64,000 bases of DNA from Moritella sp. 24. Lineage in GTDB: Bacteria > Pseudomonadota > Gammaproteobacteria > Enterobacterales > Moritellaceae. Under the pieces are notes generated by a model that saw only the letters and a program-made list of their open reading frames with translations, did not search any database and had not been told where the DNA came from. Location of the stretch: NCBI RefSeq assembly GCF_018219155.1, contig NZ_CP056123.1:4225505-4289504 (forward strand). Reading direction: 5' to 3'. Of this stretch, positions 16,787 to 26,809 are shown in pieces. The position numbers and the translations under genes are program-made. Each line of letters opens with the position of its first letter. The stretch's first letter is position 1.

Positions 16787-17842
16787 TTAGTCACGATCAA
16801 ACAAAATAAGTGCGTGGTCTTCAACCCTCACACTCACAGCATCACCCACTGTCATCGGCTGCTGCATTGATACCGATAATAGCGTATTGCTATCGGTCAA
16901 CGTAATCGTCGCATTGGTTGTCATGCCTAAGAATTGTTGTTGCGTTATCGTTGCAATTCCCTGCTCTACAGCTGCTAGTTTGAGTTGCTGTGGTCGCAAT
17001 GCTAATAACTTCTCTTCACCGACAGTAAGCGATAACACCTGACTGCTAGTGATGATACCTAATGCCGTTTCCACACTGTATTCATCAACAACGACTGCAT
17101 CTAGATAATTAACCTTACCCAAGAAATCAGCCACAAAGCGTGTTGCAGGTTGATTATATAACTCCGTTGGTGTCCCTAATTGCTCAATCTTACCTTGATG
17201 GAAGACAGCCAAACGATCAGCAAATGCAAACGCCTCTTCCTTACTGTGCGTAACAAAAATAGCACTCATGTTATGTGACTTAAGTAAGCCTCTCATCTCT
17301 TCAATCAAATGATGACGCACTTGGCTATCAATATTAGAGAAAGGTTCATCAAGTAATAACAATTCAGGAGAACATGCTAAGGCACGTGCAATCGCGACAC
17401 GCTGTTGCTGACCACCTGATAGTTGATGCGGATAACGACCAGCAAACTCGGTTAAATTAACCAAATTAAGTACATAATCGAGCTTTTCTTTTTGCTTAGA
17501 TTGACTCTGTTTATGCAGGCTAAACAAGATATTGTCAGTCACAGTTAAATGAGGAAATAACGCGTAATCCTGAAAGATCATACCGACATTACGCTTTTCT
17601 GGTGCAAGGTTTAACTTAGCATTATCAACCACATTGCCATTAATTTCGATGCTACCTTGTGTTGGTGGTAACAACCCAGCAATCAACTTTAACGTCGTCG
17701 TTTTACCACAACCACTCGGACCTAATAAGCAAAGTATTTCATTTTTGCCTAATGTCAGATCAAGTCCAGTAAGAATATCGACACCAGCATAACTACAATG
17801 CAGATCTGAAATGGTTAATGCAGAAGAAGAAAGTGTAGTCAT
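16787..17842 (-). CDS. fbpC: Iron(III) ABC transporter ATP-binding protein
   Basis: 351 residues: ABC ATPase domain (Walker A GPSGCGKTT, Q-loop IFQDYALFPH, signature [15 protein letters not shown], Walker B LLLLDEPFSN) followed by a TOBE-like regulatory domain (about 240-351), as in FbpC/FutC. It energises ferric iron import. Its start overlaps the stop of the permease gene by one base (TGATG-type coupling). Third gene of the fbpABC operon, whose order is binding protein, permease, ATPase. Confidence 0.9.
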   Translation of the reverse strand: MTTLSSSALTISDLHCSYAGVDILTGLDLTLGKNEILCLLGPSGCGKTTTLKLIAGLLPPTQGSIEINGNVVDNAKLNLAPEKRNVGMIFQDYALFPHLTVTDNILFSLHKQSQSKQKEKLDYVLNLVNLTEFAGRYPHQLSGGQQQRVAIARALACSPELLLLDEPFSNIDSQVRHHLIEEMRGLLKSHNMSAIFVTHSKEEAFAFADRLAVFHQGKIEQLGTPTELYNQPATRFVADFLGKVNYLDAVVVDEYSVETALGIITSSQVLSLTVGEEKLLALRPQQLKLAAVEQGIATITQQQFLGMTTNATITLTDSNTLLSVSMQQPMTVGDAVSVRVEDHALILFDRD

Positions 17843-19473
17843 CAGTGCTGTTGCTCCAAAGAACGGTTCAAGAAAATAAGTGGAATTAACCCAACTAATA
17901 CAATAACAATGGCGGCTAATGCGGCTTGTTCTAACATTTCATCAGAGGCAAATTGAAATACATACGTCGCCAATGTTTCATAGTTAAATGGACGGAGCAA
18001 CAAGGCCGTAGGTAACTCTTTCATTGACTCAATAAATACCAACAAAAACGCTGCTAAGATACCTTTACGTATTAACGGAATATGCACTTTGCGGATCATA
18101 CTGTTCGGACTGTGCCCTAAGGTACGAGTAACCATGTCTAATGACGGTGATATTTTATCAATACTGCTTTCAACAGAGCCGACTGCAATGGCTGAAAAAC
18201 GAATAAGATAAGCAAAAATAAGTGCAAATGTGGTGCCAGTAAAGACAAGACCAGGAGTCCAATCCCAAAGCAATTCAGTTAAGTCATTTAAGAGAAAGTC
18301 TGCCGAAGTCAGTGGAATAATAATACCAATCGCCAATACGGTACCAGGTAATGCGTAACCCATGGTACTGATACGCGATGGAATCGTCGCGTACTTCGAA
18401 CCCACTAAACGACGGTATAACCCGAGTAATACAGCACAAACCACAGCTAAACCAGCAACAACAACCGCAAGAATTAAGCTATTTGCACTGTATTGAAAAA
18501 ACTCTTCAGTCCAAGATTCAGCAAAGTAATGCCATGCATAATTAACGAGAACAACAAACGGTAATAAGAAACCAGCAAATACCAATGCCCAGCACCAAGC
18601 CATTGCAAACAACTTAGCGCAACCCGTTAATTGGTAACGCACTTCTTGCTCGTGCAGCATGCTTTTTTGGAATACTTGCTGCTTACGACGTGCAAAGCGT
18701 TCTAAACCAACAAATAACAAAATTACCGATAACGTCATGACCGATAATTGTGCCGCAGCAGTTAAACTGCCATGACCAATCCACGTATCATAAACAGCCG
18801 TGGTTAAGGTATTTACCGCAAAATAATTAACCGTCGCAAAGTCTGCAACCGTTTCCATGGCAATTAATGATAAACCCACTGCAATAGCAGGACGAGCCAA
18901 AGGTAAAGACACTCGAATGCAGCTAGACAATGCAGAGCTACCTAGCATACGGCTTGCTTGAATAAGGCTGGTTGATTGTTCAAGAAATGATGTTCGTGCT
19001 AGCAAGTAAAGATAAGGGTATAACACCAAGGCTAGTACTGTGGCAGCACCCGGAATGGTGCGGATATCAAAGAACCAATAGTCACTCGCACTCTCCCACC
19101 CAAACAGTCCACGTAAGGCGATTTGAACAGGTCCTGCATAATCAAACATGTCAGTATAAATATAAGCAACGATATAAGCAGGCATTGCCATAGGTAACAT
19201 TAATGCCCATTGTAAGCTTTTTCGTCCGGGGAAGTCACACATGGCTATCAACCAAGCGGCTGGTAAAGCGATAACACTACAGATTAAACAAACAAGGAAA
19301 ACAAGGATAAGGGTATTTTGAACGTAGTCGAGAAGAACGGTATCAACAAGGTGTTGAAATACATCTGCACTGGGGCCAATTGCCTGATAAAACAACGCGG
19401 CAATAGGTAGCGCTAACATGATCGCAATAAACCAACTACTAGAATGCCAAGAAAAGGCTAACTTATGATTCAT
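17842..19473 (-). CDS. fbpB: Iron(III) ABC transporter permease
   Basis: 543 residues with about 12 membrane segments, a tandem duplication of the binding-protein-dependent permease fold as in FbpB/SfuB/FutB. The two EAA loops are seen as QASRMLGSSALSSCIRVSLPLARPAI (about 178-203) and MVTRTLGHSPNSMIRKVHIPLIRKGI (about 446-471). It forms the whole membrane channel for Fe3+. It follows fbpA after a 147-bp gap that contains a hairpin. Confidence 0.9.
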   Translation of the reverse strand: MNHKLAFSWHSSSWFIAIMLALPIAALFYQAIGPSADVFQHLVDTVLLDYVQNTLILVFLVCLICSVIALPAAWLIAMCDFPGRKSLQWALMLPMAMPAYIVAYIYTDMFDYAGPVQIALRGLFGWESASDYWFFDIRTIPGAATVLALVLYPYLYLLARTSFLEQSTSLIQASRMLGSSALSSCIRVSLPLARPAIAVGLSLIAMETVADFATVNYFAVNTLTTAVYDTWIGHGSLTAAAQLSVMTLSVILLFVGLERFARRKQQVFQKSMLHEQEVRYQLTGCAKLFAMAWCWALVFAGFLLPFVVLVNYAWHYFAESWTEEFFQYSANSLILAVVVAGLAVVCAVLLGLYRRLVGSKYATIPSRISTMGYALPGTVLAIGIIIPLTSADFLLNDLTELLWDWTPGLVFTGTTFALIFAYLIRFSAIAVGSVESSIDKISPSLDMVTRTLGHSPNSMIRKVHIPLIRKGILAAFLLVFIESMKELPTALLLRPFNYETLATYVFQFASDEMLEQAALAAIVIVLVGLIPLIFLNRSLEQQH

Positions 19474-19506
19474 GAACGGAAAAACAACTCCTGTCTAGAT
19501 ACGCGA

Positions 19507-19544
19507 AAAGGTTGGCTAGTTACAAAGTAACTATACCAACCTTT
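19507..19544 (-). terminator. Attenuator-like hairpin between fbpA and fbpB
   Basis: AAAGGTTGG / CCAACCTTT with an inner AGTTAC / GTAACT stem and a 3-nt loop: 15 paired bases separated by a small internal loop. On the - strand it follows fbpA and precedes fbpB; it ends in TTTTCG, a weak T-run. It may partly terminate or protect the fbpA message. Confidence 0.55.
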
Positions 19545-19620
19545 AAAGCAGTCTGTTAACAACTCAATTAAGTTGCAACTTCAACTGTTAACCCTAAGTA
19601 TTTTAGGGGCATACACTATT

Positions 19621-20640
19621 CTACAAGTCGAATTTAACTTCATCAAGTAGTCTAAGTGCTGCTTTACGATGTTTTGCAATTTCAGCTACAGGCATGTAGT
19701 CAGCATTGAACTCACCCCAAGATGAAACTAACTTAGATGCTTTGATACCCGCTTTAACTGGGTATTCCATGTTAACTTCAGCATACATTTCTTGTGCTTT
19801 CGCGCCTGAAAGGTATTCCATTAACTTAACTGCATTACCTTTGTTCGGTGCATATTTAGCTAATACCATACCTGACACGTTTACGTGTGCGCCGTGGTTT
19901 TCTTGGTTAGGGAAGTTAATGTTAACTGATTCAGCCCAAGCAACTTGTTTTGGATCTTTTAACATTTTACCTAAGTAGTAGCTGTTACCTAGTGCAACAG
20001 TACAAACACCTTCTTTAATCGCTTTAACTTGTGCACGATCGTTACCTTGTGGCTTACGTGCTAGGTTAGATTTAACACCTTCTAACCATTCTTTAGCTTC
20101 AGCTTCACCGTGATGCGAGATCATTGATGAGATAAGTGCTACGTTGTATGGGTGTTTACCTGAACGTGTACAGATTTGACCTTTATATTTAGGGTCTGCA
20201 AGTTCTTCGTAAGTGATGTTAGCAACGTCGCCATAAACTTCACGTGAAGTATAGATATTACGTACACGTGTTGTTAGTGCAAACCATTCGCCATCTGGGT
20301 CACGGTATTGCGCTGGAATGTTATCTTCTAATACGTCGCTTGATACAGGTTGAGTAACACCGCTATCAACAGCTTCAACTAAACGGCTGATATCAGTTGT
20401 TAATAATAGATCAGCTTTTGATAAGCGACCTTCACGTTCCATTCTATCTGCAAGTCCTTTCTTCGCAAATACAATGTTCACCTTCACACCAGTATCTTTA
20501 GTGTATTGTTCAAGGATCGGATTAAGCAGATTTGCTTGGCGATTTGAATAAATATTAACTTCTTCACCAGCAAAAGCAGTTGTGCTCATTAGTGACGTTG
20601 TTAATGCCAAAGCAGATAAACCAAATATTCCCTTTTTCAT
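19621..20640 (-). CDS. fbpA: Periplasmic iron(III)-binding protein
   Basis: 339 residues. Signal peptide to about residue 24 (MKKGIFGLSALALTTSLMSTTAFA), then EEVNIYSNRQANLLNPILEQYTKDTGVKV, the start of FbpA/FutA-type proteins. The NSYYLGKML segment carries the adjacent Tyr pair used to ligand Fe3+ in this family, and RTGKHPYN-like RSGKHPYN is also family-typical. It delivers ferric iron to the permease. It has a GAGGTAAGG ribosome-binding site and a Fur-type box about 75 bp upstream, so iron repression is expected. Confidence 0.92.
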   Translation of the reverse strand: MKKGIFGLSALALTTSLMSTTAFAGEEVNIYSNRQANLLNPILEQYTKDTGVKVNIVFAKKGLADRMEREGRLSKADLLLTTDISRLVEAVDSGVTQPVSSDVLEDNIPAQYRDPDGEWFALTTRVRNIYTSREVYGDVANITYEELADPKYKGQICTRSGKHPYNVALISSMISHHGEAEAKEWLEGVKSNLARKPQGNDRAQVKAIKEGVCTVALGNSYYLGKMLKDPKQVAWAESVNINFPNQENHGAHVNVSGMVLAKYAPNKGNAVKLMEYLSGAKAQEMYAEVNMEYPVKAGIKASKLVSSWGEFNADYMPVAEIAKHRKAALRLLDEVKFDL

Positions 20641-20715
20641 CCTTACCTCTAAATACGAATTGTTTACATTATGGAATGGAGTTTATAAGAATCACGCAAC
20701 TAGTACAAGTCTAAA

Positions 20716-20730
20716 TGATAACAATTATCA
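20716..20730 (-). promoter_or_regulatory. Fur box upstream of fbpA
   Basis: TGATAACAATTATCA matches the 7-1-7 Fur consensus TGATAATnATTATCA at 14 of 15 positions. On the - strand it overlaps a candidate -10 (GATAAT) with TTGATC 16 bp upstream as -35. It is 76 bp from the fbpA start codon. Confidence 0.85.
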
Positions 20731-20822
20731 CAAAGATTTAATCTAGATCAAGAAGCAAGTCCGGTTTTTATGTGCTAATAAAAACCGGACTGTTATGACG
20801 AAAATGACGATTACTATAGCGA

Positions 20823-23800
20823 TTACAGTTCTCGGTTATGGCGTATTTTCCATTCTAAAACATACCCATATAATGCCGGAATAATGATTAATGTAACGAG
20901 CATCGAAATAATACAACCCCAACCGACAACCAAAGCCATTGGCGACATGTAATTATCATACCCACCTAAACCATAAGCCAAAGGCACTAAACCAACCACC
21001 GTTGTTATCGTGGTCAGCAAAATAGGTCTAACACGGCTTTGGGTTCCGGCAATAATAAATGCCATTACATTATCGCGGTCAAGGTCTGTCATCTTTGCGC
21101 GGAAATGCCAAATCAATACAAGGCTATTGTTTACCATGATCCCGATTAAAGCGATGATCCCGATAATAGAAAAGAAACTAAGCACTTGATTATGAATAAA
21201 CAAAATAAACAATGCACCCGCGACACCAAACGGAATTACGGTCAATACCATCACCGCTTCTGTCGCACGATCAAACAAGAGTAATAACAAAAGACTAATC
21301 CCAGCAAACGCCATTAATATCGCAACACTAAAACCTTTCTGCGCTTCAGCAGTTTCTAATATTTGTCCTGCTGCGACTAACCGCGCGCCCTCATAATCCT
21401 GACCAGCAAACGCAGATGTTACATCATCAAACACTGCAATAGGGTCTGTTACTTTTGGATCTACCCCTGATGAAACACGGATCACTCGCTCCCCATTATA
21501 GTGACTAATCTGCGATGCAGAGGTCGTATCGACCCAACGAATCAGCTTGCTTAATGGAATTAAACTACCGTCGTTTGCTCTGACATTCAGATTATTTAAC
21601 TCTGCGAGGGTTTTATCATTTTCTTCTAAACTAATACGGAAAAATACTTCTTCCTCACCATTAAAGATACGTGAAATACGCTCACCTTCTACCGCATATT
21701 TAATTAAATCACCCACCGTCTGGGCACTAATTCCGTAATAATTAAGCCATTGATACTGCAATTGCGCTTCAATACGAGGCTGACTATCATGCAAGTCACG
21801 GCTAACACGACTGGTGCCATCTAACTGTTCCAAAAATGACACTAAATCATTGGCTAACTTGTCACGTCCAAGGTCACTACCACCCACCACTTTAATATCG
21901 ACAGGACGACCGACAGGTGGGCCACCACCATCTATATCAAATTCAATTTGTGCTAACCCTGCAATTTTTTCACCCGCTTCTTCCCATTCAGCAACGATAG
22001 CCTCGGCATTTCGCTCTCGACTATTGACGGGCGTTAGTGAAATAACCCAATAACTACTCGGCGTACCAATTTCACCATACCAAGAAGCCACTTCAGCGGT
22101 ATTTTCAAATAATGCTTCTAGTTTTTGTGTACGTAACCACACTTCATCAAGTGATAATTCAGGGTCAGTTTCGACACCCACTTCAATTAAATATGCGCCG
22201 TCAGTAGGAAAGAATAAAAAGCTCAATTGTTTATAAGAAAAACTACCGAGGCCAATGCAGATAACTAACGATAGGCTTAATACCCATTTACGTTTTGTTA
22301 ATGCCCAAGCGATGACATTATTGATGTGGCGAAAGCCTTCGGTATTCGTTTGCTTTAATGACTTGCGTTTTTCTAAGACACTTTGTAAATGCGCAGGAAT
22401 AAAAAACAGTGCATCAATAAAGGAGAAACATAATGCGACGATCACAGTCAACGGGATCACATACATCATTTGACCGCTATTTCCCGGCAAGAACAGTAAA
22501 GGAATAAAAGCAATCATAGTACTTAAAATACTGGCTGTAATCGCCGGTAATACCGCTTTAACACCATTACTGACAGCCTTTTTAATTGGCTGTCCTTCTT
22601 CAACAAGGGAAATAATCTTATCACTGACAACAACGGCATCATCAACAATAATACCGATAATCAAAATCAGCGCAGATAAGGTATAAGCATCTAAAATTTG
22701 TCCTAACGCAGGTAATACCGCCAGCGTCCCTAATAAACAAACAGGGATTGAAACAGCGACCCAAAACGCAATGCGCTTATCTAAAAATAATGCCAATACC
22801 ACCAGCACTAGCACTAAACCAACCAAACCATTGTTGCGTACAATCTCTGATTTAGCACCAATCTCATTCGCTAAATCAAAACCAACATCCAACTTATAAT
22901 CATCACCAAACTGCAGTTCCATCATTGATAATAAATCACGAACTTGTGCTGAAGTGGCAAGTACATCCGCACTTTCATCGGTACGTAAATCAAAAAGAAT
23001 ACTTTTTTGGCCATTCAGTGAACCAAAGGCTTCTGATTTCTTAAAGGTATTAGTGATATCACCTGCAATATCTTTTAATTGAATATTCGGCATGAAGCCA
23101 ATAAACATATCACCCAATTTATTAATATCATCGAGTTCTGCAATGGTAATAAGCTCTGGATTATCTTTTAATAATTCTAAACGGCCACCACTGATCAACA
23201 CATTTCGCTCGGCAATCAGTTGGGCTATTTCTCCAACGGTTAGCCCATAACGCTGTAGTTGTGCAGGCTCTAGTGCAATTAAAAATTCAGGATCGCGTAA
23301 ATCAATCGGATGAACTTGACCAATCCCGTCCACACGACGCAATGCAAGTTCTAATGTCTTTGCACGCTCTCTTAATAGGTCATAAGGTAAGTCACTGCTA
23401 ATACCAACAACCATGAAATCCAAACTGTAAGATTTTTTAATCTCTAAAGTCGGTGCATCAGTCACGCCACTCGGCAAATCCGATACCCTAGAGATAGCAT
23501 CACGAATATCTTGATAAACAATGTTAGGATCTGCAACGCCACTGTTTAACGCAAATTCAATCGTCGACACACCCACTTCAGACGTTGAGTTGAATTCTTT
23601 AATCCCAGAAATAGATAACAACTCTTTTTCTAATTTACTTGTAACATTACTCTCAATATCAGAGGCCGATGCGCCAGGATAAACTGTCGTAATCGAACCA
23701 TCACCCATATCAAATCGCGGTTTTTCGGCTAATGGTAATTTCATTAACGCAAATAATCCCAGTACGATGAGTGCGAGAGTGAGTATTTTGGCCGCTAATC

Positions 23801-23840
23801 GGCGTTGATTTAGCAACGTTAATAAAGATTGCATGATCAT
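20823..23840 (-). CDS. RND-family efflux transporter, inner-membrane pump
   Basis: 1005 residues, the size of hydrophobe/amphiphile efflux (HAE1-type) RND pumps. N-terminal membrane segment with a following DMGDGSITTVYPGASASDIE, two large periplasmic loops, and the proton-relay helix with the Asp pair GIIVDDAVVVSDKI; a second conserved block GIIALIGIMVNNSLVL lies near residue 900. It exports small molecules from the periplasm using the proton gradient; the substrates are not evident. It overlaps the adaptor gene by 4 bp. No outer-membrane channel is in the operon, so TolC (also in this window) is the likely partner. Confidence 0.92.
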   Translation of the reverse strand: MIMQSLLTLLNQRRLAAKILTLALIVLGLFALMKLPLAEKPRFDMGDGSITTVYPGASASDIESNVTSKLEKELLSISGIKEFNSTSEVGVSTIEFALNSGVADPNIVYQDIRDAISRVSDLPSGVTDAPTLEIKKSYSLDFMVVGISSDLPYDLLRERAKTLELALRRVDGIGQVHPIDLRDPEFLIALEPAQLQRYGLTVGEIAQLIAERNVLISGGRLELLKDNPELITIAELDDINKLGDMFIGFMPNIQLKDIAGDITNTFKKSEAFGSLNGQKSILFDLRTDESADVLATSAQVRDLLSMMELQFGDDYKLDVGFDLANEIGAKSEIVRNNGLVGLVLVLVVLALFLDKRIAFWVAVSIPVCLLGTLAVLPALGQILDAYTLSALILIIGIIVDDAVVVSDKIISLVEEGQPIKKAVSNGVKAVLPAITASILSTMIAFIPLLFLPGNSGQMMYVIPLTVIVALCFSFIDALFFIPAHLQSVLEKRKSLKQTNTEGFRHINNVIAWALTKRKWVLSLSLVICIGLGSFSYKQLSFLFFPTDGAYLIEVGVETDPELSLDEVWLRTQKLEALFENTAEVASWYGEIGTPSSYWVISLTPVNSRERNAEAIVAEWEEAGEKIAGLAQIEFDIDGGGPPVGRPVDIKVVGGSDLGRDKLANDLVSFLEQLDGTSRVSRDLHDSQPRIEAQLQYQWLNYYGISAQTVGDLIKYAVEGERISRIFNGEEEVFFRISLEENDKTLAELNNLNVRANDGSLIPLSKLIRWVDTTSASQISHYNGERVIRVSSGVDPKVTDPIAVFDDVTSAFAGQDYEGARLVAAGQILETAEAQKGFSVAILMAFAGISLLLLLLFDRATEAVMVLTVIPFGVAGALFILFIHNQVLSFFSIIGIIALIGIMVNNSLVLIWHFRAKMTDLDRDNVMAFIIAGTQSRVRPILLTTITTVVGLVPLAYGLGGYDNYMSPMALVVGWGCIISMLVTLIIIPALYGYVLEWKIRHNREL

Positions 23841-24673
23841 GCTCCTTCTTCAGCTAATTCAACACGTGCTTGCATACCTGGCTTTAAATTCCCTTGGCTA
23901 TTGTCTAGTAATACTTCCGCTAAAAAACCGGGTTCATTACTCTGAAAAGCAGGTGCGAGGATCACAACACTACCTGTTAATGTTTTATTGCCTAAAGCAG
24001 GAATAGTGACATTGACAATATCACCAACATGAATAGTGATGATATCTGACTCAAGTAGATAAAAACGTACCTTCACTTGGCTCATATCAACCAAGGTATA
24101 AAGTGGTTCACCCGTCGGTATGAACTGACCCAACTCTAAATTTCGCGTCAAAATAACACCTGAGAATGGGGCTTTGACTTCCGATTTATCTTGCTGACGC
24201 TTAGCCATGGCAAGTTTGATCTTATCGACTTCGACTTGTGCTTTATTGGTATTGGTTTTGCGGCGTTGCTCATCAAACTCACTCGCAGAAATACCCTTGG
24301 TTTTATATAACGCTTGGTAACGTTGTAATTGTTTTTCTTGTATCTTGAGTTCATTGAGGCTTACCGCCAACTCAGCTTCCGCCAGTTGTACATTCAATAA
24401 ATTATCTGCAATGGATAATTTAGCTAACGCTTCACCTGCACTCACTTTATCGCCAATATCTTTATTAAATTCATCAACGATCCCCGTTATTTCATTGCTA
24501 ATGAGAACACGACGAACTGCAACAAGTTGCCCTGTTACATAGTTATTCTCTAATTTAGAACTTGATGGTTCAGATAAAGGTGTAGGTTGAATTGCGCTTT
24601 CAGCGAATACGCTCGTTACCGTTACTGATAGCATCAAGAGTGTAAAATATTTAACTAAGTTATGAGTTGTCAT
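23837..24673 (-). CDS. RND efflux periplasmic adaptor (membrane fusion protein)
   Basis: 278 residues from the ATG of MTTHNLVKYFTLLML (24673), chosen because GAGG lies 5 nt before it and a signal peptide ending VFAESA follows; a 36-codon extension lacks support. The lipoyl/hairpin region (IVDEFNKDIGDKVSAGEALAKL, then a helical hairpin of about 60 residues, then VKAPFSGVILTRNLELGQFI) is the standard adaptor layout. It bridges the RND pump and the outer-membrane channel. It is rather short for the family because it lacks a long C-terminal domain. Confidence 0.9.
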   Translation of the reverse strand: MTTHNLVKYFTLLMLSVTVTSVFAESAIQPTPLSEPSSSKLENNYVTGQLVAVRRVLISNEITGIVDEFNKDIGDKVSAGEALAKLSIADNLLNVQLAEAELAVSLNELKIQEKQLQRYQALYKTKGISASEFDEQRRKTNTNKAQVEVDKIKLAMAKRQQDKSEVKAPFSGVILTRNLELGQFIPTGEPLYTLVDMSQVKVRFYLLESDIITIHVGDIVNVTIPALGNKTLTGSVVILAPAFQSNEPGFLAEVLLDNSQGNLKPGMQARVELAEEGA

Positions 24674-24818
24674 GTCTGCCTCGAACATCCATATAAATAA
24701 AGAGTTGGTCGAGCAAATTAAAAACTTTATTTGCTCATTACTGACAGCATACAAAAGTATATATGAATTAAAGATGAACAAGCTGAGGGTATATTTATTG
24801 ATATGACGTTATAAAATA

Positions 24819-24846
24819 AAAATGGCCGCAAAAACTGCAGCCATTA
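24819..24846 (-). terminator. Terminator of parE
   Basis: AATGGC..GC / GC..GCCATT hairpin followed on the - strand by TTTTATTTTAT, 48 bp past the parE stop codon. Confidence 0.7.
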
Positions 24847-24893
24847 TCTAGATTATAATTTTATTATGTGGGGCGTTAGCAGCGAGACAGTAA

Positions 24894-26783
24894 TTAACTA
24901 TCGCTCAGCATATTACCTTTGTCTTCTAACCAAGCTCGTCGATCTGCAGAACGTTTCTTAGCAAGTAACATATCCATCATTGCTAATGTTTCTTCTACGT
25001 TATCGACAGTTAGACGGACTAAGCGACGGGTGTTTGGATCCATCGTTGTTTCACGTAGTTGTAACGGGTTCATTTCACCCAGTCCTTTGAAGCGCTGTAC
25101 GTTAATCTTACCGCGTTTTTTCTCCGCTTCAATACGGTCGATAATGCCATTTTTCTCGGCTTCATCTAATGCATAGAATACTTCTTTACCGATATCGATG
25201 CGATATAACGGTGGCATAGCAACAAACGCATGTCCTGCTTCAACCATGGTTCTAAAGTGTTTATAAAATAGTGCGCAAAGTAACGTCGCGATATGCAAAC
25301 CATCCGAATCGGCGTCGGCTAAGATACAGATTTTACCGTAACGTAATCCCGAAATATCGTCAGAATCAGGATCAATGCCCAGCGCTACTGAAATATCATG
25401 CACTTCTTGTGAAGCTAAGACTTGGGTTGAATCAACTTCCCATGTATTCAAAATTTTACCACGCAGTGGCATTACCGCTTGGAATTCACGGTCACGGGCT
25501 TGCTTTGCAGAACCACCAGCAGAATCACCTTCCACTAAAAATAATTCTGAACGCATTGGATCTTGACCAGAACAATCCGTTAGCTTGCCGGGTAATGCTG
25601 GACCACTGGTAATACGTTTACGTGCAACTTTTTTACTCGCTCTTAAACGTTTCTGCGCATTGTTAATACATAAATCAGCAAGCAGTTCAGCAAGGTCTGT
25701 ATTTGAGTTTAACCATAATGAGAACGAATCTTTAACCACACCAGAAACAAAAGCGGCACATTGGCGTGATGATAAACGTTCTTTGGTTTGTCCTGCAAAT
25801 TGCGGGTCTTGCATCTTAACGGACAGAATATATGAGCAACGGTCCCAAATATCATCAGGCGTTAATTTAACACCGCGTGGCAGCAGATTACGGAATTCAC
25901 AGAACTCACGCATGGCATCTAGCAAACCTTGGCGTAAACCATTCACATGGGTACCGCCAAGTGCAGTTGGGATCAAGTTAACATAGCTTTCAGTAACCGA
26001 CTCTCCACCTTCTGGCAACCAGATAACCGCCCAATCAGCCGCTTCGTTGTTTGCAGAAAAACTACCAACAAAAGGTGTTTCAGGTAATGTAGTCCACCCC
26101 TGCAATGACTCCATTAAGTAATCTTGTAGGCCTTTTTCGAAGCACCAAACATGTTTTTCTTTATTCACTTTATCGTCAAACTTGATGCTTAAACCTGGGC
26201 AAAGTACCGCTTTCGCGCGTAAATTGTGCATCAAACGTTTAGACGAGAAATTACCCGAATCAAAATAGCTCGCATCAGGCCAGAAATGTACTTTAGTACC
26301 GGTATTACGGATACCGATCGTACCAATGACTTCTAACTCAGACACCTTCTCGCCATTTTCAAACGCGATTTGATAAATTTGACCACCACGTCGAATCGTA
26401 ATTTCAACGCGTTTAGATAATGCATTTACAACTGAAATACCTACACCGTGTAAACCACCCGAGAACTGATAGTTATCGTTCGAGAATTTACCACCCGCAT
26501 GTAACTTACATAAAATAAGCTCAACACCACTCACACCTTCAACAGGGTGAATATCTACCGGCATACCACGACCATCATCCGTCACTTCTAGCGACTGGTC
26601 GGCATGTAAGGTAACCGTGATATTTTGTGCATGACCAGCTAGCGCTTCATCGACACTGTTATCGATAACTTCTTGGCCAAGGTGATTAGGGCGTACTGTG
26701 TCGGTATACATACCGGGTCTGCGGCGTACTGGTTCGAGACCATTTAGGACTTCAATCGAGCCCGCATTATATTCTTGAGTCAT
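24894..26783 (-). CDS. parE: DNA topoisomerase IV subunit B
   Basis: 629 residues, usual length. GHKL ATPase motifs VIDNSVDEALAGHA, DDGRGMPVDIH and GLHGVGISVVNALS; transducer domain; TOPRIM domain with VEGDSAGGSAKQARDREFQAVMPLRGKILN and the metal-binding DADSDG. Together with ParC it decatenates daughter chromosomes. It is the last gene of the cpdA-yqiA-parE group, 26 bp after yqiA, as in E. coli. Confidence 0.98.
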   Translation of the reverse strand: MTQEYNAGSIEVLNGLEPVRRRPGMYTDTVRPNHLGQEVIDNSVDEALAGHAQNITVTLHADQSLEVTDDGRGMPVDIHPVEGVSGVELILCKLHAGGKFSNDNYQFSGGLHGVGISVVNALSKRVEITIRRGGQIYQIAFENGEKVSELEVIGTIGIRNTGTKVHFWPDASYFDSGNFSSKRLMHNLRAKAVLCPGLSIKFDDKVNKEKHVWCFEKGLQDYLMESLQGWTTLPETPFVGSFSANNEAADWAVIWLPEGGESVTESYVNLIPTALGGTHVNGLRQGLLDAMREFCEFRNLLPRGVKLTPDDIWDRCSYILSVKMQDPQFAGQTKERLSSRQCAAFVSGVVKDSFSLWLNSNTDLAELLADLCINNAQKRLRASKKVARKRITSGPALPGKLTDCSGQDPMRSELFLVEGDSAGGSAKQARDREFQAVMPLRGKILNTWEVDSTQVLASQEVHDISVALGIDPDSDDISGLRYGKICILADADSDGLHIATLLCALFYKHFRTMVEAGHAFVAMPPLYRIDIGKEVFYALDEAEKNGIIDRIEAEKKRGKINVQRFKGLGEMNPLQLRETTMDPNTRRLVRLTVDNVEETLAMMDMLLAKKRSADRRAWLEDKGNMLSDS

Positions 26784-26809
26784 GAGTTTCTTTATGCTGT
26801 TCGTTACAT

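Noticed and set aside
25271-25986. Several + strand open frames of 100-130 codons inside parE
   Set aside because: They are complement frames of the highly conserved parE gene and encode low-complexity sequences with no recognisable motif.
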